Positions 28,873 through 37,724 of a stretch of 64,000 nt of DNA are shown here, one piece after another. The notes beneath the pieces are model-generated. The model ran no database searches. It was given only the letters and a program-made list of their open reading frames with translations, and was not told where the DNA came from. The DNA lies in the NCBI GenBank assembly GCA_944322925.1, contig CALUQM010000004.1:1-64000 (forward strand), read 5' to 3'. The position numbers and the translations under genes were made by a program. This DNA comes from an uncultured Bacteroidales bacterium. GTDB lineage: Bacteria > Bacteroidota > Bacteroidia > Bacteroidales > UBA932. Numbering within the stretch: position 1 is the first letter of the stretch; every line of letters starts with the position of its first letter.

Positions 28873-30219
28873 ATGAAAGATTACATAGAAGCCAACAGGG
28901 AAAGATTTTTCGACGAACTTTTCTCTCTGCTGAGAATCCCGTCCGTAAGTTCACTCGAGGAGCACAGGGCCGACATGCAGCTTTGTGCCGAAAGGCTTGT
29001 GGAATTGCTGAAAGAAGCCGGAGCCGACGAAGCGGCCGTATATTCAACAGACGGTCATCCGCTCGTGTTCGGACAGAAAATCGTAGACCCGTCGCTGAGC
29101 ACTGTCCTGGTCTACGGCCATTACGATGTACAGCCGGTGGATCCGGTTGAATTGTGGAAATCCGATCCTTTCGAACCGGAAATCAGGGACGGAGCCATCT
29201 ATGCGCGCGGAGCCAATGACGACAAGGGACAGCTGTTCATGCACATCAAGGCTTTCGAGTATCTTCTCGCAAGCGGCAGGCTCAGGCATAACGTGAAATT
29301 CATTTTCGAAGGAGAGGAAGAGATCGGCAGCCCTTCGCTTGCCGCATGGGCGGAAAAAAACAGGGAGAAGCTTTCCGCCGATGTGATTCTGGTCTCGGAT
29401 ACGACCATGATTTCGGAAAAAGTGCCTTCGATAAACTGCGGCATGCGCGGTCTGGCATATCTTGAAATCAAGGTTACGGGACCGGACAAGGACCTGCATT
29501 CCGGACATTACGGCGGAGCCGTGGCCAATCCGCTCAATGTATTGTGCGACATGGTGTCGTCTTTGATAGACAAGGACGGAAGGATTACCGTAAAAGGCTT
29601 CTACGACGACGTGGCAGAACTGTCGGCGGAAGACAGGGCCAAGCTCGCAAGGGCTCCGTTCGACCTGCAGGAATACAAGGACTTCCTGCATATAGCCGAA
29701 GTCAGGGGCGAGGCCGGATATACGACTCTTGAAAGGACCGGAATCAGGCCGTGTCTCGACGTCAACGGAATCTGGGGCGGATATACGGGCGAAGGGGCCA
29801 AGACTGTGCTTCCTTCCGAAGCCCATGCCAAAATCTCGATGAGGCTTGTCCCGAACCAGGACTGCGAAAAGATTGCCGGACTGTTCGAAGAGCATATCAA
29901 GGCCATTGCCCCTCCGTATGTCAGGGTCGAGGTAAAGCGCCATCACGGAGGAAACGGTTTTCTCATTCCGATTTCCTCACCTGCATATCAGGCGGCATCC
30001 AGAGCCATGGGCGAGGTTTACGGAGTCGAGCCTGTCCCGAGCAGGGGCGGAGGCAGTATTCCGGTCCTGGCCGACCTGCAGCGTATTCTCGGCATAGATC
30101 CGCTGCTCATGGGTTTCGGCCTCGAGAGGGATACCATCCATTCTCCGAATGAAAGCTATCTCCTGAGCCAGCTTTTCAAGGGAATGGAATCCATAGCGTT
30201 GTTTTACATGTATTATTAA
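28873..30219 (+). CDS. M20 family metallopeptidase (dipeptidase)
   Basis: 448 residues, di-zinc exopeptidase of the M20 family. Metal and catalytic motifs in order: GHYDVQPVDP with His83 and Asp85, GANDDKGQ, the catalytic-base region EGEEEIGSPS, and later SDTTM and RGGGSIPVL. A lid/dimerisation domain sits between. Likely a cytoplasmic di- or tripeptidase, since no signal peptide is present. It starts 17 bp after clpX and precedes pyrF by 12 bp, so read-through from the clp operon is plausible. Confidence 0.92.
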   Translation: MKDYIEANRERFFDELFSLLRIPSVSSLEEHRADMQLCAERLVELLKEAGADEAAVYSTDGHPLVFGQKIVDPSLSTVLVYGHYDVQPVDPVELWKSDPFEPEIRDGAIYARGANDDKGQLFMHIKAFEYLLASGRLRHNVKFIFEGEEEIGSPSLAAWAEKNREKLSADVILVSDTTMISEKVPSINCGMRGLAYLEIKVTGPDKDLHSGHYGGAVANPLNVLCDMVSSLIDKDGRITVKGFYDDVAELSAEDRAKLARAPFDLQEYKDFLHIAEVRGEAGYTTLERTGIRPCLDVNGIWGGYTGEGAKTVLPSEAHAKISMRLVPNQDCEKIAGLFEEHIKAIAPPYVRVEVKRHHGGNGFLIPISSPAYQAASRAMGEVYGVEPVPSRGGGSIPVLADLQRILGIDPLLMGFGLERDTIHSPNESYLLSQLFKGMESIALFYMYY

Positions 30220-30231
30220 ACTTGATTACAG

Positions 30232-31074
30232 ATGACCAGGGAAGATCTTTACAGACAGATTACACTGAAAAAGTCCATGCTGTGCGTCGGACTCGATGTA
30301 GACTATGCCAAAATGCCGGAACATATCAAGAGCCTTTCGACATCGGAAATAGCCGTCAAGGGCAAGCTCTACGGCGGCAAGACAAGGTCTGTGATCGAGT
30401 TCAACAAGGCCATAATAGATGCGACCGCCCAATATTGCGTGGCGTACAAGCCAAACCTCGCTTTCTATGAAAGCTACGGTACGGACGGGCTCCGCGCTCT
30501 CGAAGTTACGGTAGACTATATAAGGACGACGTATCCCGACATGTTCCTGATAGCCGATGCCAAGAGAGGGGATATCGGGAACACCGCCAGAATGTATGCC
30601 AAGGCATTTTTCGAGTCCATGGACTTCGATGCAGTGACACTTTCCCCGTATATGGGGCAGGACAGCATCCAGCCGTTCCTCGACTACAAGGGAAAATGGG
30701 CCATTGTCCTCGCCCTTACTTCCAATCAGTCGGCCGTGCAGTTCCAGCTTGCCGAAAAGGACGGAAAGCCGTTGTACCGGGCAGTGATGGAAGAAATGAT
30801 GTCTGTATCCACTCCTGACAACATGATGTTCGTAGTCGGGGCTACCAAGGCGGAAAAACTCAAGGAAATCAGGACTTTCTGTCCGGACAACTTCCTCCTC
30901 GTTCCGGGTGTCGGGGCGCAGGGGGGCTCCGCTGAGGAGGTTATAAAATACGGGGCCAACGACAAGGGAGGCCTTCTGATCAATTCTTCCAGAGGAATCC
31001 TGTATGCGGATTCAACTCCTGATTTCGCGAAGGCCGCAGCCAGGGTGGCTGCATCTACGGCGAGGATCCAATAG
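30232..31074 (+). CDS. pyrF: Orotidine 5'-phosphate decarboxylase (type 2)
   Basis: 280 residues, the longer group-2 form. It decarboxylates OMP to UMP, the last step of de novo pyrimidine synthesis. The catalytic tetrad motif DAKRGDIGNT is intact (Asp109, Lys111, Asp114), with a VGLDVD N-terminal loop and the phosphate-binding VPGVGAQGG and INSSRGI segments. It follows the M20 gene and ends only 5 bp from the convergent AraC gene. carA and carB, which feed the same pathway, are 28 kb away in the window. Confidence 0.96.
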   Translation: MTREDLYRQITLKKSMLCVGLDVDYAKMPEHIKSLSTSEIAVKGKLYGGKTRSVIEFNKAIIDATAQYCVAYKPNLAFYESYGTDGLRALEVTVDYIRTTYPDMFLIADAKRGDIGNTARMYAKAFFESMDFDAVTLSPYMGQDSIQPFLDYKGKWAIVLALTSNQSAVQFQLAEKDGKPLYRAVMEEMMSVSTPDNMMFVVGATKAEKLKEIRTFCPDNFLLVPGVGAQGGSAEEVIKYGANDKGGLLINSSRGILYADSTPDFAKAAARVAASTARIQ

Positions 31075-31079
31075 GCGGA

Positions 31080-31928
31080 TCACGTTATGTTGAGCAGCTT
31101 GGTTCTGGCTTCCTTGGGTGTCATCCCCGTCTTGTCCTTAAAGAATTTCGCAAAGTGCGACGGGGTGGCGAACCCCAGGTCGTAACCTATTTCCTGTATC
31201 GTGGCTGTCCCGCTTCTGAGCATGTTCTTGGCTTCGATGACAGTGTAGTCATCGATCCATGCTGATGCGGTCCGTCCGGTCGATTCCTTTACCGTCGCCG
31301 AAAGGTATTTCGGTGTCAGGTGCATTTCCCTTGCGTAGAATTCCACTTTCCGGCTTGTCTTGAAATTCTTTTCGAGCAGCATTATGAAATTTCCCGCGAT
31401 TTCATCCTTGTGCTTGTTCTTGGGGCTCCTGTTCTTGTCGGGATCATGCAGCATGATATTGCATGCTTCGTAAAACAGGATGTTGAGATAGTTCCTTATT
31501 ATCTGTTTCTTGAAATAATTGTCGTTTTCGGACACGAAACTCTTGAGGTAGGTGTAGATGCTGTGGCACATCATCATTTTCTCATGCGAGATTTTCTGCA
31601 GGGGCTTGTTGTACAGTATCCTATAGAAATAGATTTTTATGAGCCCCTGCGCTATCTTGTCGAATACGCTTTCCTTAATTGTGAATATGTCGGTCCTGAA
31701 GTCTTCGCTCTTGTCCGTATAATAGAAAGGTATCCCTGCTCCGATAGCCAGAAAACAGTTTTCCTGAAGCGTGTATTCCTTGAATCTGACATTGAACTTC
31801 GCCTCTCCCTTGAGGCAGAGGAATATGATGATGGTTCCTGAAAAATAATATTTGTCTATCCGGGATGCAGGTTTGTTGACATACAGATCACCCGAATAAT
31901 TGTCGAATAAGCCTACGAGTTCGTCCAT
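31080..31928 (-). CDS. AraC family transcriptional regulator
   Basis: 282 residues. The N-terminal about 170 residues form a cupin-like sensing domain (FKEYTLQENCFLAIGAGIPFYYT). Residues about 185-280 contain the paired helix-turn-helix AraC DNA-binding domain, with FYAREMHLTPKYLSATVKES as the first helix pair and IQEIGYDLGFATPSHFAKFFKDKTGMTP as the second, a strong match. No signal peptide or membrane helix, so it is a cytoplasmic one-component regulator. Two inverted repeats upstream (31968-31980 and 32013-32036) are candidate binding sites. Its targets might be the adjacent peptidase gene or itself. Confidence 0.93.
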   Translation of the reverse strand: MDELVGLFDNYSGDLYVNKPASRIDKYYFSGTIIIFLCLKGEAKFNVRFKEYTLQENCFLAIGAGIPFYYTDKSEDFRTDIFTIKESVFDKIAQGLIKIYFYRILYNKPLQKISHEKMMMCHSIYTYLKSFVSENDNYFKKQIIRNYLNILFYEACNIMLHDPDKNRSPKNKHKDEIAGNFIMLLEKNFKTSRKVEFYAREMHLTPKYLSATVKESTGRTASAWIDDYTVIEAKNMLRSGTATIQEIGYDLGFATPSHFAKFFKDKTGMTPKEARTKLLNIT

Positions 31929-31967
31929 AATCAGTCATTTTCCGTAAAAATATATAATAAAAGGAAA

Positions 31968-31980
31968 ATTATGACATAAT
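31968..31980. promoter_or_regulatory. Inverted repeat upstream of the AraC gene, candidate operator
   Basis: ATTATG-A-CATAAT is a perfect 6-bp palindrome with one central base, 40 bp before the regulator's ATG. AT-rich palindromes of this size are typical autoregulatory sites, but nothing here proves binding. Confidence 0.4.
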
Positions 31981-32012
31981 ATCGGCGATTAATGATAAAA
32001 ATTTCTCTGAAA

Positions 32013-32036
32013 AATGACAAATTTTGTCTTGTCATT
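32013..32036. promoter_or_regulatory. 24-bp inverted repeat, candidate operator
   Basis: AATGACAA (32013-32020) and TTGTCATT (32029-32036) are perfect inverted arms separated by 8 bp. A nested palindrome GACAAA-T-TTTGTC occupies 32016-32028, so the GACAA/TTGTC unit occurs three times. It lies between the AraC start and the peptidase end. Confidence 0.45.
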
Positions 32037-32073
32037 AGGACACACACATTCAATTCTAATATTTTCTTTTCAG

Positions 32074-32111
32074 GCAGGCTCAGGATTGTTCTTTCGCCTG
32101 CTTTCTTTTTT
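32074..32111 (+). terminator. Terminator-like hairpin on the plus strand with no obvious upstream gene
   Basis: GCAGGC (32074-32079) pairs with GCCTGC (32096-32101), followed by TTTCTTTTTT (32102-32111). The T tract lies on the plus-strand side only, so it would stop plus-strand transcription, though both flanking genes are on the minus strand. Read on the minus strand it has no U tract. Confidence 0.5.
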
Positions 32112-32119
32112 GCCCTTCC

Positions 32120-34273
32120 CTACAGGTAGTCCTCGAAATACATGGTGACTTTGGTCATGAGGTGTATCCTGTCGCGCCCCATGACATTGTGCTGTGCGCA
32201 CGGGTACGGGAAGTAGTCCACCTGGACGCCATTCCTGATACATTCCCTGATGAAATTCAGGCTGTGCTGCCAGACGACGACATTGTCGACAGCCCCCTGG
32301 CATATAAGCAGCTTGCCTTTCAGCTCCTTGGCCTTGCCGACAAGGCTTGTCATGGCATATCCCTCGGGATTGGTGGCGGGGTTGCCCATATATCTTTCTC
32401 CGTACATTACTTCGTACCACTTCCAGTCGATGACGGGACCTCCGGCAACGGCCACCTTGAAAACATCCGGATAATTGGTAATGAGCGATATGGTCATGAA
32501 TCCTCCGTAGCTCCATCCGTGAACGCCTATCCTGTCACTGTCCACATAGTCCAGTCCGGCCAGCATCCTGATGCCTTCCATCTGGTCCGCCATCTCCGCC
32601 TGTCCGCACCGGCCGTATATGGTTTTTTCGAATTCCGCTCCGCGGTTCTGCGTGCCCCTGTTGTCCTGGACATATACGATATAGCCGTTCTGTGCCATGT
32701 ACATTTCCCATCTGCGGAGTTCTCCGAGCCATGAATTCCTTACAAGCTGGGAGTGAGGGCCTCCGTAGACATAAAGTATTACCGGATATTTCTTCTCCGG
32801 ATCGAAATCCCGAGGCTTGACAAGTCTGTAATAATTGTCGTACCTGCCGTCGGCGCTTCTGACTTTTCCGAGAGATATTTCACAGAACCCGTACCCTTCC
32901 ACAGGATCCTCTGCGGTAAGGAGGTTGATCCGTCTTTTTCCGTCAGCGCTGCACAGGTCGGTGACTCCCGGAACATTCAGGCTGCTGAAACTGTCCGAGA
33001 AATACATGCAGTCCGGGCTCATGCTTATCTGATGCCAGCCTTCAGCCTCCGTGAGCCTGGTTTTCCTTCCTGTCCTGATGTCGATGCTGAACAGATGGTT
33101 TTCCACAGGGGAGACTTCTGCCGACGTGTAGTAGACTTTCCTTCCGTCATTTCCCACGTAAGCTACATCGGCGTCGGTATCGGTCAGCCTCTTTATGTAG
33201 CCGTCCGTCGTGCACAGGTACAGATTCCTGTATCCGTCCCTGTTGTCGGTCCTGTAGATGAATTCCGATGAACTGCCCCTGACGAACCATACGGGATCCT
33301 GCGGTTCGACGAAACGGTCATTGTCTTCCGTCAGCACTGTCCTGACGAAATTCCCGGTTATGGGATCGTACATGTTGAGCCTGAGATGCTTCTGGCTCCT
33401 GTCGAGCAGATGCACCATGATGAAGGTCTCGTCCGGAGACCAGGTAATGCCGGTGAGATACTGGTCATGGCCGAAATCGTCACATTTCAGATAGGATGTC
33501 TGTCCGGAGGCGAAGTCATATACCCCTATGCGGACATTTTCGGAAGCCATGCCGGCCATCGGATACTTTATTTCCATAAGGGAACCTGTCCTGGATGTTA
33601 TGTCGAGCAGCGGGAATGTGCCCACGGCGCTTTCGTCTTTCCTGTAAAAGGCGACTTTCTTTCCGGATCCGGACAGGAAGATGCCCTGCATAATGCCGAA
33701 TTCGTTTCTGCTGACGAACTGTCCGTACGAGATGTCTGGATCATCGCTTACGGCTATCGGATAGACGTTTCCGCTGTTGTCGCAGAAATAAAGCCCGTTT
33801 CCCTGCGTGAAAACGTGCCAGCCGGCAGGATTGACGTTAAGTTCTGCCGCACCCTCGGGAAGCCGGAATTTCCCGTGCAGCCTCCCGTTTTCCGTATCTA
33901 TGAGAAACCATGTCCCGCCTGACCGGAACAAGGCCGTATCTTCCGATACCCATTTCACGAAAACGCTTTCGCTTCCGCACAGGTCTCTGATTACGCCTGA
34001 CGCAAGAACGGTCCTTTCCGTATTTCCGGTCCTGTCTTTTGATATCATGTTCCCGTTTTCGAATACTGTCATTTCATGGCCGCCCGGGGTCCAGGTTATT
34101 TCCATAGTCTCGGGCAGCAGGTCATAGCCGAGGACCGCATCCTCCATCGTAAGGGTTTTCCCCGCATTTTCATCCTGATGCCTTGTCGCAAATACTCCAG
34201 GCTGTGCATAAACCTGCGTCATGGCCAGGAATCCTGCCGCGACAGACAGGAAAACGTGTACAGTAGCTTTCAT
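32120..34273 (-). CDS. Secreted S9 family prolyl oligopeptidase, DPP-IV type
   Basis: 717 residues. Signal peptide MKATVHVFLSVAAGFLAMTQVYA, then an eight-bladed beta-propeller (about 60-470) of the DPPIV N-terminal family, then the alpha/beta-hydrolase domain. The nucleophile elbow is GWSYGG with Ser588, and the catalytic His lies in CAQHNVMG near the C-terminus. DPP-IV enzymes release X-Pro dipeptides from peptides in the periplasm or outside. It diverges from the choloylglycine-hydrolase gene and is preceded on its own strand by a candidate box at 34298-34305. The neighbouring AraC protein could regulate it. Confidence 0.93.
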   Translation of the reverse strand: MKATVHVFLSVAAGFLAMTQVYAQPGVFATRHQDENAGKTLTMEDAVLGYDLLPETMEITWTPGGHEMTVFENGNMISKDRTGNTERTVLASGVIRDLCGSESVFVKWVSEDTALFRSGGTWFLIDTENGRLHGKFRLPEGAAELNVNPAGWHVFTQGNGLYFCDNSGNVYPIAVSDDPDISYGQFVSRNEFGIMQGIFLSGSGKKVAFYRKDESAVGTFPLLDITSRTGSLMEIKYPMAGMASENVRIGVYDFASGQTSYLKCDDFGHDQYLTGITWSPDETFIMVHLLDRSQKHLRLNMYDPITGNFVRTVLTEDNDRFVEPQDPVWFVRGSSSEFIYRTDNRDGYRNLYLCTTDGYIKRLTDTDADVAYVGNDGRKVYYTSAEVSPVENHLFSIDIRTGRKTRLTEAEGWHQISMSPDCMYFSDSFSSLNVPGVTDLCSADGKRRINLLTAEDPVEGYGFCEISLGKVRSADGRYDNYYRLVKPRDFDPEKKYPVILYVYGGPHSQLVRNSWLGELRRWEMYMAQNGYIVYVQDNRGTQNRGAEFEKTIYGRCGQAEMADQMEGIRMLAGLDYVDSDRIGVHGWSYGGFMTISLITNYPDVFKVAVAGGPVIDWKWYEVMYGERYMGNPATNPEGYAMTSLVGKAKELKGKLLICQGAVDNVVVWQHSLNFIRECIRNGVQVDYFPYPCAQHNVMGRDRIHLMTKVTMYFEDYL

Positions 34274-34297
34274 CGTCCTTGTTTGTTTTTCGCTCTG

Positions 34298-34305
34298 CGA
34301 AAATA
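34298..34305 (-). promoter_or_regulatory. Possible -7 box for the DPP-IV gene
   Basis: CGAAAATA reads TATTTTCG on the minus strand, one mismatch from TAnnTTTG and identical to the carA box at 58667-58674. No well-placed -33 element. Confidence 0.35.
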
Positions 34306-34316
34306 CGGAAAAATTA

Positions 34317-34347
34317 TTGTTTTATCGGCAATAACTCTGTACATTTG
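34317..34347 (+). promoter_or_regulatory. Promoter for the choloylglycine-hydrolase-family gene
   Basis: TACATTTG at 34340-34347 is an exact TAnnTTTG. TTG at 34317-34319 lies 20 bp upstream. It sits 39 bp before the ATG at 34387. Confidence 0.65.
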
Positions 34348-34386
34348 ATAGTCAAGTAACACGTTTGAACTGATAACCTGTCTGAT

Positions 34387-35481
34387 ATGAATACGATTAA
34401 AAAACTTTTACTCGCGGCTGCCGCCATTATGTCTGCCGCAGTTTTCAATGATGCCGCTGCCTGTACGGGCATTACTCTCGTTTCCAAAGACACAAGCTAC
34501 GTCCTTGCAAGGACCTGCGAGTGGGGAGGAAGTTTCCTTCAGAGCAGGTATGTAGTGGTTCCGAGAGGATACACCCAGACCGCAATCACGCCGACCGGGA
34601 CAAACGGTGTCGTCTTTACCGCCGAATACGGCTATGTGGGAATCTCCGTGATGCAGGACCAGTTCGTTACCGAAGGTCTAAATGAAGCGGGGCTTTCGGC
34701 CGGACTTTTCTTTTTCCCCGGTTACGGACAGTATGAAGAGTACGACCGGAAGAACAACTCCTCTACGCTTGTAGATGTCCAGCTTGCCGCCTGGATTCTC
34801 GGGAATTTCTCCACTGTGGATGAAGTCATCGGTGCCATGGACCGTATCCATGTAGTCGCCCTCAGTCCGGAGACCCAGACTGCGCACTGGAGAATCGGAG
34901 ACGCTTCCGGGCGTCAGGTAGTACTCGAGATAGTCGGAGGAAAACCTGTTTTCCATGAGAACAGGCTCGGTGTCCTGACCAATTCTCCGGGATTCGAATG
35001 GCAGATGACGAATCTGAACAATTATGTCAATCTTTATCCGGGCAATGCGGCCCCGAACAAACTTGCCGAGGGCGTGACTTTAGCTTCTTTCGGAGCAGGT
35101 ACCGGCTTCAGGGGCATCCCGGGCGATGTCACCCCGCCGTCGCGTTTCGTCAGGGCGGCCTTTTACAAGGCGACCGCACCGCAGTACGCTACAGGATTCG
35201 AGACAGTGAAGGAAACTTTCCAGATACTCAACAATTTCGATATTCCTATCGGAATAGAGCATGCATCCGGATCCGCCGCGATTCCGGACAATCTTCCGAG
35301 CGCCACGCAGTGGACAACATCGTCGGATCTCAAGGCCCTGAGATTCTATTACAGGACGGCATGGAATTCCACTGTCAGGTGCATCGACCTTCGCAGTATC
35401 AGGTTCGACAAGGTAGAATTCATATCCGAACCTCTCGACAAGGTAATGGACCAGCCTGTCGAATACATCAGGATAAAGTAG
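34387..35481 (+). CDS. Choloylglycine hydrolase family linear amide C-N hydrolase
   Basis: 364 residues, Ntn-hydrolase of the bile salt hydrolase/penicillin V acylase family. A signal peptide ends at AAA, exposing nucleophile Cys26, so signal cleavage itself would activate the enzyme in the periplasm. The other family residues are present at the expected spacing: Arg42, Asn199 and Arg253. The usual Asp is Glu45 (RTCEWG). Substrate could be conjugated bile salts, N-acyl amino acids or acyl-homoserine lactones; the sequence does not decide. It has its own promoter and is followed 34 bp later by the glycine-cleavage operon. Confidence 0.9.
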   Translation: MNTIKKLLLAAAAIMSAAVFNDAAACTGITLVSKDTSYVLARTCEWGGSFLQSRYVVVPRGYTQTAITPTGTNGVVFTAEYGYVGISVMQDQFVTEGLNEAGLSAGLFFFPGYGQYEEYDRKNNSSTLVDVQLAAWILGNFSTVDEVIGAMDRIHVVALSPETQTAHWRIGDASGRQVVLEIVGGKPVFHENRLGVLTNSPGFEWQMTNLNNYVNLYPGNAAPNKLAEGVTLASFGAGTGFRGIPGDVTPPSRFVRAAFYKATAPQYATGFETVKETFQILNNFDIPIGIEHASGSAAIPDNLPSATQWTTSSDLKALRFYYRTAWNSTVRCIDLRSIRFDKVEFISEPLDKVMDQPVEYIRIK

Positions 35482-35515
35482 CTGGCATCCACGGGGAATC
35501 CAAAGGTCCGGACGT

Positions 35516-36229
35516 ATGCTGAACGTTGTATTTCCGGCTCCGGCTGAATGCCGGCCGCTCATATTCTATCTTGCTGTCGAAGAATATCTCGCCAGAAAAT
35601 GCCGGGACGATTATTTCATGCTCTGGCAGGTGGCTCCGAGTGTTATTGCCGGCCGGAACCAGGATATAGAGGCGGAGGCCGACATCCCGTATTGTATTGC
35701 GAACGGCATTAGCGTTTTCAGAAGAAAAAGCGGCGGCGGCTGTGTCTATGCGGACCAGGGAAATCTGATGATTTCCGCTGTGACCGGCGGCAGCGACAAG
35801 CCTTTCCTGTTCGAAAGATTCATAGGCAGTCTCGCTCTCTTTCTCAGGAAACAGGGATATGATGCCTGGCCTTCGGGCCGGAATGATATCATGATTTCAG
35901 GGAAAAAGGTATCGGGAAGCGCTTTCTACAGCACCGGATCACGCAATGTCATTCATGCCACGCTTCTTTGCGATTCGGACCTCGAAGCCATGAGCCATGC
36001 CCTGACACCGCCTCCAGGCAAGCTTGCCTCCAAGGGCATTGCTTCGGTAAGGCAGAGGGTAGCCAATCTTTCTGAGTTCTCCGACACCGATATTCCGGGT
36101 ATGCAAAGGGAACTGGCGGCCTTTTTCTGCGACGGGGAAAAGATCCTGACGCCCGGCGAGCTCGGCGAAATAGACGGAATCATGGCAACGTATGTTGAAA
36201 AAAATTACGCAATTTTATGGAAACACTGA
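35516..36229 (+). CDS. lplA: Lipoate-protein ligase A-like enzyme
   Basis: 237 residues, the LplA/LipB/BirA fold. It attaches lipoic acid to lysine of carrier proteins. The lipoate-binding motif RRKSGGGCVYAD and the catalytic-lysine region NDIMISGKKVSGSA are present. The C-terminal accessory domain of E. coli LplA (338 residues) is missing or reduced. Its end overlaps gcvT by 13 bp, and gcvH, the lipoyl carrier, is in the same operon, so GcvH is the likely substrate. Some short relatives are octanoyltransferases, which is an alternative. Confidence 0.88.
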   Translation: MLNVVFPAPAECRPLIFYLAVEEYLARKCRDDYFMLWQVAPSVIAGRNQDIEAEADIPYCIANGISVFRRKSGGGCVYADQGNLMISAVTGGSDKPFLFERFIGSLALFLRKQGYDAWPSGRNDIMISGKKVSGSAFYSTGSRNVIHATLLCDSDLEAMSHALTPPPGKLASKGIASVRQRVANLSEFSDTDIPGMQRELAAFFCDGEKILTPGELGEIDGIMATYVEKNYAILWKH

Positions 36230-37314
36230 AAAAGACATGTCTGTATGACAGTCATATTGCCCTGGGGGCGCAGATGAGTCCCTTCGGCGGCTTTATGATG
36301 CCGATACAGTATTCAGGAATAATCGAAGAACACAATGCCGTAAGGACAGCCTGCGGAATGTTCGATGTCTCGCACATGGGCGAGATATTCGTCACCGGTC
36401 CGGAGTCGGAATCCTTCGTGAACCGCATCTTTACCAATGACGTGTCCCGTCTTTTGCCCGGCCATGTCCAATACGGGATGATGCTGTATCAGGACGGGGG
36501 AGTCGTCGACGATCTTCTCGTCTACAGGATGCACGAAGCCGGCACATGGCTTCTGGTGGTAAATGCCTCGAATATCGGAAAGGACTATGACTGGATATGC
36601 GCGGCTGCGGAAGGCCGGAACGTGAATATACTCGACAGGTCAGGCGAATACGGGCAGATTGCCCTTCAGGGTCCCGATTCGGAACAACTGGCTGCCAGGG
36701 CCCTCGGTTTCGACCTTTCGGACCTGGTCTTCTATACGTTCAGGGAAGTCGACTTCGACGGTGGGAAGGTGCTTGCGAGCAGGTCGGGATATACTGGGGA
36801 GGACGGTTTCGAATTCTACGCATCTCCATCTGTCACGAGAAAAATATGGTCCGCCCTGCTTGGAGCCGGAGTAATGCCTTGCGGTCTCGGCTGCAGGGAT
36901 ACCCTGCGTTTCGAGGCCGGACTCCCTCTTTACGGCCATGAACTCGGCCCGGACATCTCTCCTCTGGAAGCCGGGCTCGGAATGTTCGTGAAAATGGACA
37001 AGGGGGATTTCATCGGCAGGAATGCGGCAGCCGCACTCAGGGAAAAAGGTCTTGACCGCAAGCTCACGGGAATAGAACTCTCGGACAAGGCTGTCCCGCG
37101 GGCTGGTTATCAGGTCGAAGCTCCGGACGGACGCCGCATAGGGGAGGTCACTACGGGGTATAATTCCATTTCCACCGGGAAAAGCGTATGTATGGCCTTT
37201 GTGGAGCTGCCGTATTCGGTCCCTGGCACCCCGGTCGGCATAAGGATAAGGAAAAAGGTTTTTCCCGGCACGGTATGCGGCAAAAGGTTTTATGACAAGA
37301 AATACAAACGTTAA
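36217..37314 (+). CDS. gcvT: Glycine cleavage system T protein (aminomethyltransferase)
   Basis: 365 residues, standard size. It moves the methylene group of aminomethyl-GcvH to tetrahydrofolate and releases ammonia. The N-terminal folate-binding region reads GMFDVSHMGEIFVTG, the central region SGYTGEDGFEFY, and then CRDTLRFEAGLPLYGHEL with the conserved acidic and Tyr residues of GcvT. The start lies inside the end of lplA, implying coupled translation, and gcvH begins 11 bp after the stop. No glycine riboswitch can fit because there is no leader between the genes. Confidence 0.96.
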   Translation: METLKKTCLYDSHIALGAQMSPFGGFMMPIQYSGIIEEHNAVRTACGMFDVSHMGEIFVTGPESESFVNRIFTNDVSRLLPGHVQYGMMLYQDGGVVDDLLVYRMHEAGTWLLVVNASNIGKDYDWICAAAEGRNVNILDRSGEYGQIALQGPDSEQLAARALGFDLSDLVFYTFREVDFDGGKVLASRSGYTGEDGFEFYASPSVTRKIWSALLGAGVMPCGLGCRDTLRFEAGLPLYGHELGPDISPLEAGLGMFVKMDKGDFIGRNAAAALREKGLDRKLTGIELSDKAVPRAGYQVEAPDGRRIGEVTTGYNSISTGKSVCMAFVELPYSVPGTPVGIRIRKKVFPGTVCGKRFYDKKYKR

Positions 37315-37325
37315 ACAATAATATT

Positions 37326-37712
37326 ATGAGCAAGATAGCTGAAGGTTTGCTTTACAGCGAATCGCACGAATGGGTAAAGGTCGAAGGCGACATCGCCGTA
37401 ATAGGTATTTCCGATTTCGCCCAGAAATCCATGGGCAGCATAGTTTATGTCGATATGCCGGAAGAAGACGATGAAGTCTCGCAGGATGAAGAGTTCGGGG
37501 CTGTGGAGAGTGTCAAGGCGGCAAGCGATCTCTATTCTCCCGTTTCCGGGACAGTCATCGAAAAGAACGCGGCCCTTGAAGACGAACCCGGCCTCCTGAA
37601 TACTGATCCGTACACTAACTGGATAATCAGAGTAAGGATGAGCGACCCTTCCGAGACGGAATCTCTCATGGATGCTGCGGCATACTCGGAATTTCTTGAC
37701 AGGCAGGCTTAA
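37326..37712 (+). CDS. gcvH: Glycine cleavage system H protein (lipoyl carrier)
   Basis: 128 residues, a typical GcvH. Lys64 in the lipoylation motif ESVKAASDLYSP carries the lipoyl arm that shuttles aminomethyl between the P, T and L proteins. The hydrophobic core motif SHEWVKVEG and the later GLLNTDPYTNWI are conserved. It is between gcvT and gcvPA, each within 12 bp. Confidence 0.97.
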   Translation: MSKIAEGLLYSESHEWVKVEGDIAVIGISDFAQKSMGSIVYVDMPEEDDEVSQDEEFGAVESVKAASDLYSPVSGTVIEKNAALEDEPGLLNTDPYTNWIIRVRMSDPSETESLMDAAAYSEFLDRQA

Positions 37713-37724
37713 CTCGCATCCGGT

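Noticed and set aside
35482..36216. Glycine riboswitch ahead of gcvT
   Set aside because: The lplA coding region covers the space and overlaps gcvT by 13 bp; there is no leader for a riboswitch.
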